This document shows positions 26,439-35,362 of a DNA stretch of 64,000 nt, in pieces. The DNA lies in contig NZ_LFMW01000007.1 of the NCBI RefSeq assembly GCF_001050345.1, positions 310,001 through 374,000 on the forward strand. Reading direction: 5' to 3'. How positions within the stretch are numbered: position 1 is the first letter of the stretch; every line of letters starts with the position of its first letter. The notes under the pieces were generated by a model, which was given only the letters and a program-made list of their open reading frames with translations, did no database searches and was not told the origin of the DNA. This stretch comes from Pseudomonas fildesensis. GTDB taxonomy: Bacteria; Pseudomonadota; Gammaproteobacteria; Pseudomonadales; Pseudomonadaceae. The position numbers and the translations under genes are program-made.

Positions 26439-26515
26439 GGCTACATAGCTCAGTTGGTTAGAGCATAGCATTCATAATGCTGGGGTCCGGGGTTCAAGTC
26501 CCTGTGTAGCCACCA
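26439..26515 (+). tRNA. tRNA-Met (elongator, anticodon CAT)
   Basis: The 77-base cloverleaf has acceptor arms GGCTACA and TGTAGCC with encoded ACCA, a D arm with AGCTCAGTTGGTTAGAGC, the anticodon loop TTCATAA with anticodon CAT, and a T arm with GGTTCAAGTCC. The fully paired first base pair (G-C) fits an elongator and not an initiator tRNA. tRNA-Ile2 (lysidine-modified CAT) is less likely from the arms but cannot be fully excluded by eye. Confidence 0.93.
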
Positions 26516-26521
26516 AGTACT

Positions 26522-26555
26522 AAAAACGGCTTACCGAAAGGTAGGCCGTTTTTTT
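26522..26555 (+). terminator. Rho-independent terminator after tRNA-Met
   Basis: AAAAACGGCTTACC, loop GAAA, then GGTAGGCCGTTTTTTT. It closes the tRNA transcript seven bases after the CCA end. Confidence 0.93.
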
Positions 26556-26724
26556 ATGCCTGAAGAAAAGTGATCGAGTAAACAGTCGCCGGTTATATCG
26601 GGTAACAGAACACTTGCCTAGCCCGGACTCCAACGCAAACGCTGACAGGCTGCTGGCGCGAACGGAAAAGCTACGTCTAGGCAGGCGATTGGCTATCGCT
26701 CACTGAATTGCGCATTTGGAGGGG

Positions 26725-26805
26725 ATGTACAACACTCTCTCGGACCTCATAGCCCCATCTTGCAATACGCCCAGGTGCGCATTCCAGACATGGATATTCA
26801 AATGA
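26725..26805 (+). CDS. 26-codon upstream frame coupled to the DUF6978 gene
   Basis: ATG 26725 follows a strong ribosome-binding site (GGAGGGG) and opens a frame starting MYNTLSDLIAPSC. Its TGA overlaps the ATG at 26802 as ATGA. The next gene has no good site of its own, so this frame may exist to feed ribosomes to it. It could also be the true start region if a frameshift occurs. Confidence 0.4.
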   Translation: MYNTLSDLIAPSCNTPRCAFQTWIFK

Positions 26806-27296
26806 CGCTACTCACCGACATCCTGATTTCAGAGCTTCTCACCATGGATAAGGTGGTAAAAAATCCTGGTGCCAAGCCGACCCTGTTCAAAAAATCGCTG
26901 AGGCGCAACTACACCGTCCAATCGCCTGATGGCACTCATTCATTTGAACTCTATACACGGCAAAACCAGATAGATCCCGATGCCTTTTCCTGCGGCCTGA
27001 CTTTTTATCCACGACCAGGCGACAAGGGCATCGCGCTGACCCGATACAACGGCAGCTATCATATCCATCGCAACCCGCTGGAAGGCGACGAAGAGATCCG
27101 CAACCTGTGCCACATCCACTTGGCGACAGAACGCTATATGGAACTGGGCAAGGTGGATAAATATGCAGAGACCACCACTCGATACACAGACCTCAGCGGT
27201 GCTTTGACATGCCTGCTGGCGGACTGCAACATCACGGGCCTGGAGCTAGACTCCAACACAGATGATCACTCACCTCAGATAGCGCTCTTCGAATGA
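26802..27296 (+). CDS. DUF6978-type protein, partner of a DUF1828 gene
   Basis: The 164-residue soluble protein has the conserved-looking end NLCHIHLATERYMELG...KYAETTTRYTDLSGALTCLLADCNI, which I associate with the DUF6978 family found beside DUF1828 genes. No enzyme motif is evident. The start is uncertain: ATG 26802 is coupled to the upstream frame, ATG 26790 lies four codons earlier. Its stop overlaps the next ATG (ATGA at 27293). The pair follows a tRNA gene, a common place for acquired cassettes. Confidence 0.6.
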   Translation: MTLLTDILISELLTMDKVVKNPGAKPTLFKKSLRRNYTVQSPDGTHSFELYTRQNQIDPDAFSCGLTFYPRPGDKGIALTRYNGSYHIHRNPLEGDEEIRNLCHIHLATERYMELGKVDKYAETTTRYTDLSGALTCLLADCNITGLELDSNTDDHSPQIALFE

Positions 27297-28060
27297 ACGA
27301 CTTGGCCGCAATACGACAATCGCTATGCACCGCGTTCTGCGAGGACGTAGTGATCAGCGAGCGTGGCGATCTACTGACCGTTTCAATCCCCCTCACTGCG
27401 CGGGACGGGGACTGTTTCACCGCGTACCTGAGCCGCAGAAATGGCGGCTGGCGCGTATCCGATGCGGCCAACACCATGATGCGGCTCAGCTATGAAAATG
27501 ACCTGACCAAACTGCTGGCAGGCCCCAGGGCAAAGCTTTACGAATGCATTCTGGCCGAAAGCGGCCTGCTCGAGGACGATGGCGAGATCTACATCGACGT
27601 GCCTGCCGACAAGCTTTCTCGCGGTATTTTCACGCTTGGCCAAGGCCTGAGCAGAATCGAAGACATCGCACTCTGGACTAAAAGCCGCGTGGGTTCGACC
27701 TTTACACATGACCTGCGAGAGCTGCTGTATTCGTTCGTTCCCAAGGACGTCATCGAGGAGAGTTATGTCCCCGAGGTTCATGGCGGAGAGGACTACGTCA
27801 TCGATTACCGGATAAAAACCGATGGCAAACCGGTTTTCCTGTTCGGTGTAAACGGCAAGGACAAAGCGCGCCTGACGACGATAACGTTGCTTCACCTTAA
27901 ACAAGCCGGAATCAAATTCGACTCGATCATCGTGTGCGGCGATTTCTATGAACTGCCGAAAAAAGATGCTTCGCGCCTAATGTCGGCAGCCAACGATATC
28001 GCGCCATCTATTCAGGACACGTTAGCCATCATCGAGAAGGTTCAGCATCGTATGGCATAA
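27293..28060 (+). CDS. DUF1828/DUF1829-domain protein
   Basis: The 255-residue protein has an N-terminal DUF1828 domain (about 1-95, with YLSRRNGGWRVSDAANTMMRL) and a C-terminal DUF1829 region (about 155-250). The latter includes DYVIDYRIKTDGKPVFLFGV and LKQAGIKFDSIIVCGDFYELP, an alternation of strand and helix that recalls restriction-endonuclease-like folds, but no clear E-x-K is present. These families are linked to mobile or defence-type regions in my knowledge; the role is not established. It is coupled to the gene before it. Confidence 0.68.
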   Translation: MNDLAAIRQSLCTAFCEDVVISERGDLLTVSIPLTARDGDCFTAYLSRRNGGWRVSDAANTMMRLSYENDLTKLLAGPRAKLYECILAESGLLEDDGEIYIDVPADKLSRGIFTLGQGLSRIEDIALWTKSRVGSTFTHDLRELLYSFVPKDVIEESYVPEVHGGEDYVIDYRIKTDGKPVFLFGVNGKDKARLTTITLLHLKQAGIKFDSIIVCGDFYELPKKDASRLMSAANDIAPSIQDTLAIIEKVQHRMA

Positions 28061-28125
28061 GCCAACTCGTGCCACCTGCTGTCAGTAACCCACCCTCCCC
28101 CAACACTAAACGGAATCAGTGTTCG

Positions 28126-28452
28126 ATGGCCTCCATGTCCCTGCTCCTTTTTCTCGCACTATCAGCGCTGCCTCTGTCCGTGAATGCCGCCGAAGGAAAA
28201 AGCCCTTTCGAACGCGCCAGTCTGATGACCATCGCCATTCCGGTACTGACGACCTTCGCCGCGACGGGTACTACCTCTCACCCGATAGAGATGCTCAAGT
28301 CCGCCAAGAACGAAGCGCTGGCATTCATTGGCTCGGACGGCGATATCCGCAGCGCACGCTTTGAACTCGCCGTACGCGCCTACCACGCGAATTACCCGGC
28401 CCCCCATATGAGCGACATGCAGTTGGCTCAGGCGATTGCGGTTACAGACTAG
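28126..28452 (+). CDS. DUF2388-family exported protein
   Basis: The 108-residue protein has a signal peptide (MASMSLLLFLALSALPLSVNA, cut before AEGK) and a mature part with EALAFIGSDGDIRSARFELAVRAY and SDMQLAQAIAV. This is the DUF2388 pattern of small Pseudomonas periplasmic proteins, where the core usually reads FVASDGxIRGA. Function unknown. An earlier in-frame GTG (28069) exists, but the signal peptide favours 28126. Confidence 0.72.
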   Translation: MASMSLLLFLALSALPLSVNAAEGKSPFERASLMTIAIPVLTTFAATGTTSHPIEMLKSAKNEALAFIGSDGDIRSARFELAVRAYHANYPAPHMSDMQLAQAIAVTD

Positions 28453-28551
28453 CGGGGATTGCCAGGCACTTAAAAACCTCCCTGCCGGTTTTATGAGTCG
28501 CGATTTACCTGTAAAAAGCAGTACCCCCAAGGACAACAGATCATTCTCAAA

Positions 28552-30381
28552 ATGAACGGAGTTCAGCGCGTGTTTTCGATTTCCCGCCGTCAACTGACAC
28601 TCATCGCCGCCGCGCTCGCCCTTGCGGCCTGCCACACCTCCGTCAACGAACAGCCACCGGCACCGGAGCTGGGCTCCGGCTATCGTACTGACCTCACCAC
28701 CCAGCACGCCGAGCGCCATATGGCCGCCGCCGCCAACCCGCTGGCAGCCGAAGCAGGGCGTGAGATGTTGCGCTTGGGTGGTTCGGCCATCGATGCAGCG
28801 ATTGCCATGCAGGCGGTGTTGACGCTGGTGGAGCCGCAGTCGTCGGGTATTGGCGGTGGTGCGTTCATCATGCTGTGGGACGGAGAAAACGTGCACGCGT
28901 ATGACGGTCGTGAAACGGCGCCGGCCGGGGCGACGGAGCGGTTGTTACTGAAGGCCGACGGCAAGCCGATGGCGTTCACCGATGCACAGATTGGCGGGCG
29001 TTCGGTGGCGACGCCGGGTGTGTTGCGGGCACTGGAAATGGCGCACAAGAAGACTGGGAATCTGCCATGGGCGAAGCTGTTCGAGCCGGCGATTCGTCTG
29101 TCGGAACAGGGCTTCGTGATTTCCCCGCGCTTGCACAGCCTGATTGCCGCTGACCGCTATATCGCGCAATCACCCGACATGGCGGCGTACTTCCTGAATG
29201 CCGATGGCACCGCCAAAGCCGCCGGCACGCTGTTGAAAAATCCGGCGCTGGCCGCCGTGTTCAAGCGCGTCGCCAAGGAAGGGCCCGACGCGCTGTACCA
29301 CGGCCCGATTGCCGACGAGATCGCGCGCAAGGTGCAGTGCAATCGCAATGCCGGCAGCCTCTCGCAGGCGGATCTTCAAGGCTATGCCGCCAAGGAACGC
29401 GCGCCGCTGTGCACTGACTACAAGCGCTGGAAAATCTGTGGCATGCCGCCGCCGTCCTCGGGCGCAATTGCCATCGCGCAAATCATGGGCACGTTGCAGG
29501 CGCTGGAAGCCCGCGACCCACGCCTGGCCATCGCGCCGATGACGCCGGTGAAGAACGCCTCCCCCGCCGGCCTTGAGCCCACGCCCGAAGCGGTGCACCT
29601 GATCGCCGAAGCCGGCCGCCTGGCCTTTGCCGACCGCGCGTTGTATGTGGCCGATTCGGACTTTGTGCCGGTACCGGTCGCCGGCCTGGTCGCGCCGGAC
29701 TACCTGGCCCGGCGCGCCACGCTGATCGGCGAGCGCAGCATGGGCATCGCCAAACCCGGCCAGCCGGCGGGCATCCAGGTGGCCTACGCGCCGGACCGCT
29801 CGCCGCTGCGCATATCCACTTCGCAAGTGGTGGCGGTGGATGACCAGGGCGGCGCCGTGTCGATGACCACCACGGTGGAGGCAGCATTTGGCTCGCACGT
29901 GATGGTCCAGGGCTTTTTGCTGAATAACCAGATGACCGACTTCTCGTTCATTCCCGAAGAAAACGGCCAGCCCGTGGCCAACCGTGTACAGCCCGGCAAA
30001 CGCCCGCGCTCGGCCATGGCGCCGACCCTGGTGTTCGACCGCCAGAGCGGCGAATTACTGGCCACTGTCGGCTCGCCAGGCGGTTCGCAAATTATCGAGT
30101 ACGTGAGCAAATCCCTGGTGGCGATGCTCGACTGGAATATGGACCCGCAAGCAGCCATCAGCCTGCCCAACTTTGGTAGCCGCAACGGCGCTACCGAGCT
30201 GGAAAACGGTTTGTTCAGCCCTGCACTGAAACAGGCGCTGAAGGACAAGGGCCATGCGCTGAGCGAGATCGATATGACCAGCGGCATCCAGGCCATCGTT
30301 CGCACGCGGGATGCCAAGGGCAAGGTGTCGCTGAGCGGCGGCGCCGACCCTCGGCGTGAAGGCGAAGCGTCAGGCGACTGA
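28552..30381 (+). CDS. ggt: Gamma-glutamyltransferase (Ntn-hydrolase precursor)
   Basis: This 609-residue protein has a signal peptide with a lipobox-like AALALAACH (Cys near residue 27), so it is exported and perhaps lipid-anchored. The catalytic Thr begins the small subunit in SMTTTVEAAFGS (about residue 444), where the precursor cuts itself. The conserved SSGIGGGAF (about 97), VATPGVLRALE and SAMAPTLVF are present. GGT moves or hydrolyses the gamma-glutamyl group of glutathione and other gamma-glutamyl compounds in the periplasm. pgeF-like 30406 follows 24 bases downstream, probably in one operon. Confidence 0.93.
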   Translation: MNGVQRVFSISRRQLTLIAAALALAACHTSVNEQPPAPELGSGYRTDLTTQHAERHMAAAANPLAAEAGREMLRLGGSAIDAAIAMQAVLTLVEPQSSGIGGGAFIMLWDGENVHAYDGRETAPAGATERLLLKADGKPMAFTDAQIGGRSVATPGVLRALEMAHKKTGNLPWAKLFEPAIRLSEQGFVISPRLHSLIAADRYIAQSPDMAAYFLNADGTAKAAGTLLKNPALAAVFKRVAKEGPDALYHGPIADEIARKVQCNRNAGSLSQADLQGYAAKERAPLCTDYKRWKICGMPPPSSGAIAIAQIMGTLQALEARDPRLAIAPMTPVKNASPAGLEPTPEAVHLIAEAGRLAFADRALYVADSDFVPVPVAGLVAPDYLARRATLIGERSMGIAKPGQPAGIQVAYAPDRSPLRISTSQVVAVDDQGGAVSMTTTVEAAFGSHVMVQGFLLNNQMTDFSFIPEENGQPVANRVQPGKRPRSAMAPTLVFDRQSGELLATVGSPGGSQIIEYVSKSLVAMLDWNMDPQAAISLPNFGSRNGATELENGLFSPALKQALKDKGHALSEIDMTSGIQAIVRTRDAKGKVSLSGGADPRREGEASGD

Positions 30382-30405
30382 TCTTTAAAGAACGGAGAGA
30401 GCACG

Positions 30406-31128
30406 GTGCACAAGGCAAACAATCTCGGCGCCCTTCCCGGTGTCGATCACGGGTTTTGTTCGATCAATGATCCGCTGCAGCCAGAGGATGTGTTCATCTG
30501 CAAGCAGGTGCACAGTGCGTCGGTAATTGAATGGCAGGCGGACCAGGTGGCCAATACGATCGAGGCCGATGGTGTGATTACGCGCCATCATCACCCGATT
30601 GCGGTGATCACCGCCGACTGCCTGCCCCTGTTGTTCGCCGCGAAAAACGGCGGGCGGGTAGCAGCGGTGCATGGCGGCTGGAAGGGACTGCAACGCGGGA
30701 TTATCGCCAATGTCGTGCAGCGGTTTGCGGCGCAAGGGATTGCGGCGGACCAGTTGCAGGTGGCTATCGGGCCGTCGATCAAGCCGTGCTGTTATGAAGT
30801 AAGCGAGGGGTTTATTGCCGAGTTTCAGGCGGACCAGGGGCATGTGTGGCAAAACAGCCGGGCGCCGTGGCACATCGTGCAACCGGCACCGCTGCTGTCA
30901 CCGCAGATTGCACCGCCCCACGCGCGGCAGGCGGGAAGTGCATGGTTTGACCTGAGCGGGTATGGGCTGATGCTGCTGCAAGCGGCGGGGATAAAGCGCG
31001 AGCACATCGAGGTGAGTGAGGTGTGCACGTACTGCACCTCTCCAACGTTCGCCAGCTACCGAAGAAGGACCCATCACCCGCAGGAAACGAAGACGTTGTT
31101 GTATTCGTGGATTGCTCGCACGACCTAG
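30406..31128 (+). CDS. PgeF/YfiH-family protein (multicopper-oxidase-like, purine nucleoside or peptidoglycan-editing type)
   Basis: The 240-residue protein carries the three metal-binding residues of the family in CKQVHSASV (His near 37), TADCLPLLF (Cys near 72) and AAVHGGWKGL (His near 89), plus IGPSIKPCCYEV. YfiH proteins have been described as laccase-like, as purine nucleoside phosphorylases and as editors removing wrong amino acids from peptidoglycan precursors. The start is GTG behind GGAGAG. In most pseudomonads the main copy lies by rluD-clpB; this one follows ggt and may be a second copy. Confidence 0.82.
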   Translation: MHKANNLGALPGVDHGFCSINDPLQPEDVFICKQVHSASVIEWQADQVANTIEADGVITRHHHPIAVITADCLPLLFAAKNGGRVAAVHGGWKGLQRGIIANVVQRFAAQGIAADQLQVAIGPSIKPCCYEVSEGFIAEFQADQGHVWQNSRAPWHIVQPAPLLSPQIAPPHARQAGSAWFDLSGYGLMLLQAAGIKREHIEVSEVCTYCTSPTFASYRRRTHHPQETKTLLYSWIARTT

Positions 31129-31296
31129 AGACAGGAAACCTACAGCCATCCCTCCAAGGTCCTCTCACTATCGCCAAAACTCAAAGTGCCATGTCATGTT
31201 TTGCGATAAAAAGGCTCTTGAGCATCTCCTTTTCCCCTGCGATTTTCTGGCCCGCCACTTCTTGCCAGAGGCTACGTCAAGGACGTAGAATTTCAC

Positions 31297-31617
31297 GTGT
31301 TAACGATCATAGAATCTCCGCTGTTCAGCAAGCTATGGCCTGACTACTGGTCCGAAGAAGAACGGGGGATTTTCATGGCGTTTCTAGCTAGCCATCCTGA
31401 TGCCGGAACTATTGTGCCGGGCTCTGGAGGTTGCAGAAAGGTACGCTGGAACCTGGAAGGCCGAGGTAAAAGTGGATCAGTGCGAGTCATCTACACCACA
31501 CAGCTAGCGTGTGGATCGCTGGTAGCACTACTGATTTATGGCAAAGGTGCTACCGAGAGTATTCCAGCGCATATCCTGTATAAAATCGCGAAGGAAATGA
31601 ACCATGCCACTCACTGA
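31297..31617 (+). CDS. higB: RelE/HigB-type toxin of a type II toxin-antitoxin pair
   Basis: The 106-residue protein has the RelE-fold pattern with GTIVPGSGGCRKVRWNLEGRGKSGSVRVIYT and a closing ALLIYGKGATESIPAHILYKIAKEM. Such toxins cut mRNA on the ribosome. The GTG start is behind AAGGA. The antitoxin gene follows and overlaps by 14 bases. Toxin-before-antitoxin order is that of HigBA systems. Confidence 0.85.
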   Translation: MLTIIESPLFSKLWPDYWSEEERGIFMAFLASHPDAGTIVPGSGGCRKVRWNLEGRGKSGSVRVIYTTQLACGSLVALLIYGKGATESIPAHILYKIAKEMNHATH

Positions 31618-31918
31618 GAAACAACTAAAAGAACGCGACGCCAAGCGCAATATTGGCGAGGAACTACTGGCTGCCATTATGGACGTTAGAGCAGGACGTC
31701 ACGGCGATGTCCATCATGTAGAAATCACCCAGGCCGCCGAAGCAAGAAGCAAGACCGGGCTGTCGCAACCCAAATTCGCTGAACTCCTGGGAGTGTCTGT
31801 AAGAACTCTTCAAGAGTGGGAGCAAGGACGTCGGTCACCTTCCGGGGCAGCACGGTCACTGCTGCATATTGCCGCGATACGACCGGACGTTTTTCGGGAA
31901 GTCCTCAGTAACGCCTGA
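31604..31918 (+). CDS. higA: HigA/NadS-type helix-turn-helix antitoxin
   Basis: The 104-residue protein has a Cro/C1-type helix-turn-helix (about 46-90): TGLSQPKFAELLGVSVRTLQEWEQGRRSPSG. It should neutralise the toxin encoded just upstream and repress the operon. No -35/-10 or operator was picked in the 168-base gap before the toxin gene. Confidence 0.86.
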   Translation: MPLTEKQLKERDAKRNIGEELLAAIMDVRAGRHGDVHHVEITQAAEARSKTGLSQPKFAELLGVSVRTLQEWEQGRRSPSGAARSLLHIAAIRPDVFREVLSNA

Positions 31919-31944
31919 TGGCGCTACTGGCCTTTGGTTGATGA

Positions 31945-33039
31945 TTACCGACTGATCTTCAACCCCTTACGCCCTGCATGCCGCTCCAGCGCCAGTTCAA
32001 TCAACCGGCTCACCAGCTCGCTGTAACTCATCCCCGCCGCCTGCCACAGCTTGGGGTACATGCTGATGCGGGTGAAGCCGGGCAGTGAGTTGATTTCGTT
32101 GATCAGCACTTCGCCGTCGTCAGTGAGGAACACATCGACCCGCGCCAACCCTGAGCAGCCCAGTACTTCAAACGCTTCGATGGCCAGGCGGCGAATCTTC
32201 TCGTTGGCCTCAACGCTGATATCCGCCGGCACCACCACTTGGGCCGCCTGGTCGTCGATGTATTTGCTGTCGTAGGAATAGAAGCCGCTGCTCACCACGA
32301 TCTCGCCGCAACCGCTGGCGATGGGGTGGTCGTTGCCCAAAACAGCACATTCGATTTCGCGGCCCTGGACGGCGGATTCCACCAACACTTTTTCATCAAA
32401 GCCGAGGGCTAGCTCGACGGCAGCCTGGTACTCGGCTGCGTTGCCGACTTTGCTCACGCCCACCGACGAACCCTGGTTGGCAGGTTTGACGAACATCGGC
32501 AGGCCGAGCTTGTTCACCGCAGCCTCAAAGGTTGTGCGGGCCGCGTTGCCACGAGTCAGGGTGATGAACGGCGTGACCGCAATGCCAGCATCGCGCAGCA
32601 GGCGTTTGCTGATGTCCTTGTCCATGCACACGGCCGAGCCGAGTACGTCGGAACCGACAAAAGGCAAGTCGGCCATGCGCAGCAGGCCTTGCAGGCAGCC
32701 GTCTTCGCCGAGAGTGCCGTGGACGATGGGGAAGATCACGTCGATGTGTGCCAGCAGTCCCTGACCGGACGTTTCCACCACTTGCTGGCTGGCCTTGCCG
32801 GGCACCACCGCCAGTTCGCGGTTGGATTGGTTGAGGGCGATCAGGGCCGGGTTTTCCTGGTTGATCAGGAAATTCGAGGTGTCGTTGAGGTGCCAGTGGC
32901 CTGCCTTGTCGATGCCGATCAGCACGGGCTCGAAACGCGAACGGTCGAGGGCATCGACGATGTTGCGCGCCGACTGCAACGACACTTCGTGCTCGGCCGA
33001 ACGGCCACCAAAAATAATCCCTACCCGCACCTTGCTCAT
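31945..33039 (-). CDS. ddlA: D-alanine--D-alanine ligase (DdlA type)
   Basis: The 364-residue ATP-grasp enzyme joins two D-Ala for peptidoglycan precursors. Visible motifs are [16 protein letters not shown] near the N-terminus, the ATP-binding [17 protein letters not shown] (about 178-194), and the metal/substrate end [20 protein letters not shown] (about 318-337). The length equals the DdlA form, and it lies away from any mur/fts genes, so a second Ddl in the cell-wall cluster is likely. It starts with ATG 33039. Confidence 0.95.
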   Translation of the reverse strand: MSKVRVGIIFGGRSAEHEVSLQSARNIVDALDRSRFEPVLIGIDKAGHWHLNDTSNFLINQENPALIALNQSNRELAVVPGKASQQVVETSGQGLLAHIDVIFPIVHGTLGEDGCLQGLLRMADLPFVGSDVLGSAVCMDKDISKRLLRDAGIAVTPFITLTRGNAARTTFEAAVNKLGLPMFVKPANQGSSVGVSKVGNAAEYQAAVELALGFDEKVLVESAVQGREIECAVLGNDHPIASGCGEIVVSSGFYSYDSKYIDDQAAQVVVPADISVEANEKIRRLAIEAFEVLGCSGLARVDVFLTDDGEVLINEINSLPGFTRISMYPKLWQAAGMSYSELVSRLIELALERHAGRKGLKISR

Positions 33040-33083
33040 GACTCGGCCTCACTGTTGAAAGTAAGGCTTCTTACCACGGGCAG

Positions 33084-33722
33084 TCAGCGATTCGCTACCA
33101 GATGTGCACCGAATAATACGTAGCAACCGCCGGCAAAGCGGTCGAGCCATTTGCGCGAGCGGCCGTAGAGGTTGGCCATGCGCTCGCTGGAAAACACCAG
33201 GGCCACGCTGGAATACCAGCTGAACGATAAGGTGGCCATGATGATCACCGCCAGGGTCAGCAACATCGGCGACGGCGAGGGCGGCATCGTGGAGGCGAAG
33301 ATAGTCGCGACAAACAACGCGGCCTTGGGGTTGGACAAGTTGCCCAGCAAGCCCAGGCGCCACGCGGAAAACAGCGAGCGCTGCGGCTCGTCGGGCAACA
33401 GGTTCTGACTCATGGCCGGGGCCGAACGCTTGAACAGCTTCAGCCCCAGGTAGATCAGGTAGCAACCGCCGATAATCTTGAATGCCAGGTACAGCATGGG
33501 CGCGGTGGTGAACAGCGACTTGATCCCCAGGCCGCCCGCCAGCCCCCACATCACCGTGCCCGTGGCCACGCCGGCTGACGCCACCACGCCATGACGGCGC
33601 GAGCAACTGGCCGCCAGTTGCGCGGTGTTGAAGAAGTTGGGCCCGGGCGTGACCACCGCCACCATCCATAACAAGGCCAACGAGGCCAGCGGCGCCGCAT
33701 AGGCTGGGTTGAACAATTCCAT
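33084..33722 (-). CDS. LysE/RhtB-family amino-acid exporter
   Basis: The 212-residue protein has about six transmembrane segments and the family N-terminus VTPGPNFFNT (about 25-34). It should export an amino acid or a related metabolite; the substrate cannot be told. It is divergent from the AraC-type gene at 33864, a common regulator-exporter pair in Pseudomonas. Confidence 0.9.
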   Translation of the reverse strand: MELFNPAYAAPLASLALLWMVAVVTPGPNFFNTAQLAASCSRRHGVVASAGVATGTVMWGLAGGLGIKSLFTTAPMLYLAFKIIGGCYLIYLGLKLFKRSAPAMSQNLLPDEPQRSLFSAWRLGLLGNLSNPKAALFVATIFASTMPPSPSPMLLTLAVIIMATLSFSWYSSVALVFSSERMANLYGRSRKWLDRFAGGCYVLFGAHLVANR

Positions 33723-33863
33723 GGGAAGGCAGCTCCATCAGCACGATGATCGAACGAGGATCATAGGCCTCACCCAGCACCTGCACAATCGTACAAGACC
33801 CCGGCAGACAGGGGGAGGCAGACTGGGTTAACGTGTTTCCACCTCATTTTGTGACAAACCACT

Positions 33864-34673
33864 ATGGGCAAACCCATCCCCACGCTCGACTGGCTGCACC
33901 GCGCCCCGCACGCCAGCGGCCTGGACCGTATCGAGGCGTACTTTGCCGGCTTTGCGTTCGACCCGCATCGCCATGACACCTACGCCATCGGGCGCACATT
34001 GTTCGGCGTGCAGAGTTTTCACTATCGCGGCTGCATGACCCACAGCCTGCCCGGCACGACCATGGTGATTCATCCCGATGAAACCCATGACGGTCGGGCC
34101 AGCAGCGTGGAAGGGTTCAAGTACCGGATGATCTACGTGGAGCCGGCGCTGATCCAGCAGATCCTCGGCGGCAAGCCGTTACCGTTTATCCCTGGAGGGG
34201 TGACCAACGATCCGTGGCTGTTCCGTGCCAGCGAAGTATTGCTGCAAAGCCTGGATTGCCCCATCGACCCGTTGCAGGAACAGGACGCGATGTTCGACCT
34301 GGCCCAGGCGCTGAGCAATGCCTCAGGTGTGATCACCAGCCGCAAGACCTTCGACTACGTCGCTACCGAGCGCGCCCGGGAATTTATCCACAGCGCCCTG
34401 GGCCGCAGCATCACCCTGGATGAAATGGCCGACCACGCTGGCCGTGACCGCTGGGCCTTGTCGCGGGATTTCCGTTTGCTGTTCGGCACCAGCCCCTACC
34501 GCTACCTGACCATGCGCCGCCTGGACCTGGTGCGCAGCCTGCTCGCTCAGGGGCAGTCGCTGGTCGACGCAGCGATGACCGCCGGCTTCACCGACCAGAG
34601 CCATATGACCCGGCAGTTTCGCAGCACCTACGGGATGCCGCCGTCGCGCTGGGTAAAGATGCTCGGCCGCTGA
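33864..34673 (+). CDS. AraC-family transcriptional regulator
   Basis: The 269-residue protein has an N-terminal cupin sensing domain (about 20-110, FDPHRHDTYAIGRTLFGVQSF) and two C-terminal AraC helix-turn-helix units (about 170-268, ITLDEMADHAGRDRWALSRDFR and GFTDQSHMTRQFRSTYGMPPSRW). It probably controls the divergent LysE-type exporter. The 141-base gap between them should hold both promoters. No clear ribosome-binding site precedes the ATG. Confidence 0.92.
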   Translation: MGKPIPTLDWLHRAPHASGLDRIEAYFAGFAFDPHRHDTYAIGRTLFGVQSFHYRGCMTHSLPGTTMVIHPDETHDGRASSVEGFKYRMIYVEPALIQQILGGKPLPFIPGGVTNDPWLFRASEVLLQSLDCPIDPLQEQDAMFDLAQALSNASGVITSRKTFDYVATERAREFIHSALGRSITLDEMADHAGRDRWALSRDFRLLFGTSPYRYLTMRRLDLVRSLLAQGQSLVDAAMTAGFTDQSHMTRQFRSTYGMPPSRWVKMLGR

Positions 34674-34685
34674 AATACAACCCTC

Positions 34686-34713
34686 TGTAGGTGCCGGCAA
34701 GCCGGCTCCTACA
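34686..34713. repeat. REP sequence (palindromic unit)
   Basis: TGTAGGTGCCGGC and GCCGGCTCCTACA face each other across AA. It lies between the convergent AraC and flavin-reductase genes. Confidence 0.85.
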
Positions 34714-34723
34714 TAAGGGTGTT

Positions 34724-35302
34724 TCAGACGAGGGTTTTGCCGTCGATGGGTTGGCCGATGGTAAGGAAGTGCCCGCCCGCCACATGGTGCAAGGTGCGCA
34801 ACTCATCCTGCCCTTCGAAGTGCCAGTGGCCATCGCTGAACACACGCTCATCGGCATACGCCGCAACCACTTCGCCAAGGAACAAGTCATAGGTCTGCTG
34901 GTTGTGGGGCTCGGGCAGCAGGCGGCATTCCAGCCAGGCGACGCAGCCTTCGAGTAACGGTGCCTCGGTGTGTTCACCGTTGAAGGTTTGCAGGCCATAA
35001 GCGGCGAACTTGTCGCGTTCGGTGCCGGTGGTGTTGCCGACCGTTTGCACGAGGTCGGCCTGGGCGGCACAAGGCACCTGCAGCACGAAGGTGCCGGCGC
35101 CTTCCAGCAGTTGGCGGGTCCAGGTGGCCTTGTCGAGCACCACGGCGACTTTCGGCGGCTCGAAATCCAGCGGCATGGCCCAGGCGGCGGCCATAATATT
35201 GCGCTGGCCGTTGTGCGCGGCGCTGACCAGCACGGTCGGGCCGTGGTTGAGCAAGCGGTAGGCCTTGGACAGCGGAACGGGGCGACGGTGAGTAGGGCTC
35301 AT
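34724..35302 (-). CDS. Flavin reductase-like FMN-binding protein
   Basis: The 192-residue protein has the split-barrel flavin reductase pattern, with NHGPTVLVSAAHNGQRNIMAAAW near the N-terminus, then PPKVAVVLDKATWT and FVLQVPCAAQADLVQTVG. Such proteins bind FMN and reduce flavin for a partner monooxygenase, or act alone. No partner gene is adjacent. The start is ATG 35302 (MSPTHRRPV); a longer frame starts six codons upstream. Confidence 0.85.
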   Translation of the reverse strand: MSPTHRRPVPLSKAYRLLNHGPTVLVSAAHNGQRNIMAAAWAMPLDFEPPKVAVVLDKATWTRQLLEGAGTFVLQVPCAAQADLVQTVGNTTGTERDKFAAYGLQTFNGEHTEAPLLEGCVAWLECRLLPEPHNQQTYDLFLGEVVAAYADERVFSDGHWHFEGQDELRTLHHVAGGHFLTIGQPIDGKTLV

Positions 35303-35362
35303 GGAGGATCGGCTCTTCAAGCGAGAAAAACCCTACGATACCTCAAGCACGAGCCCCACAGG

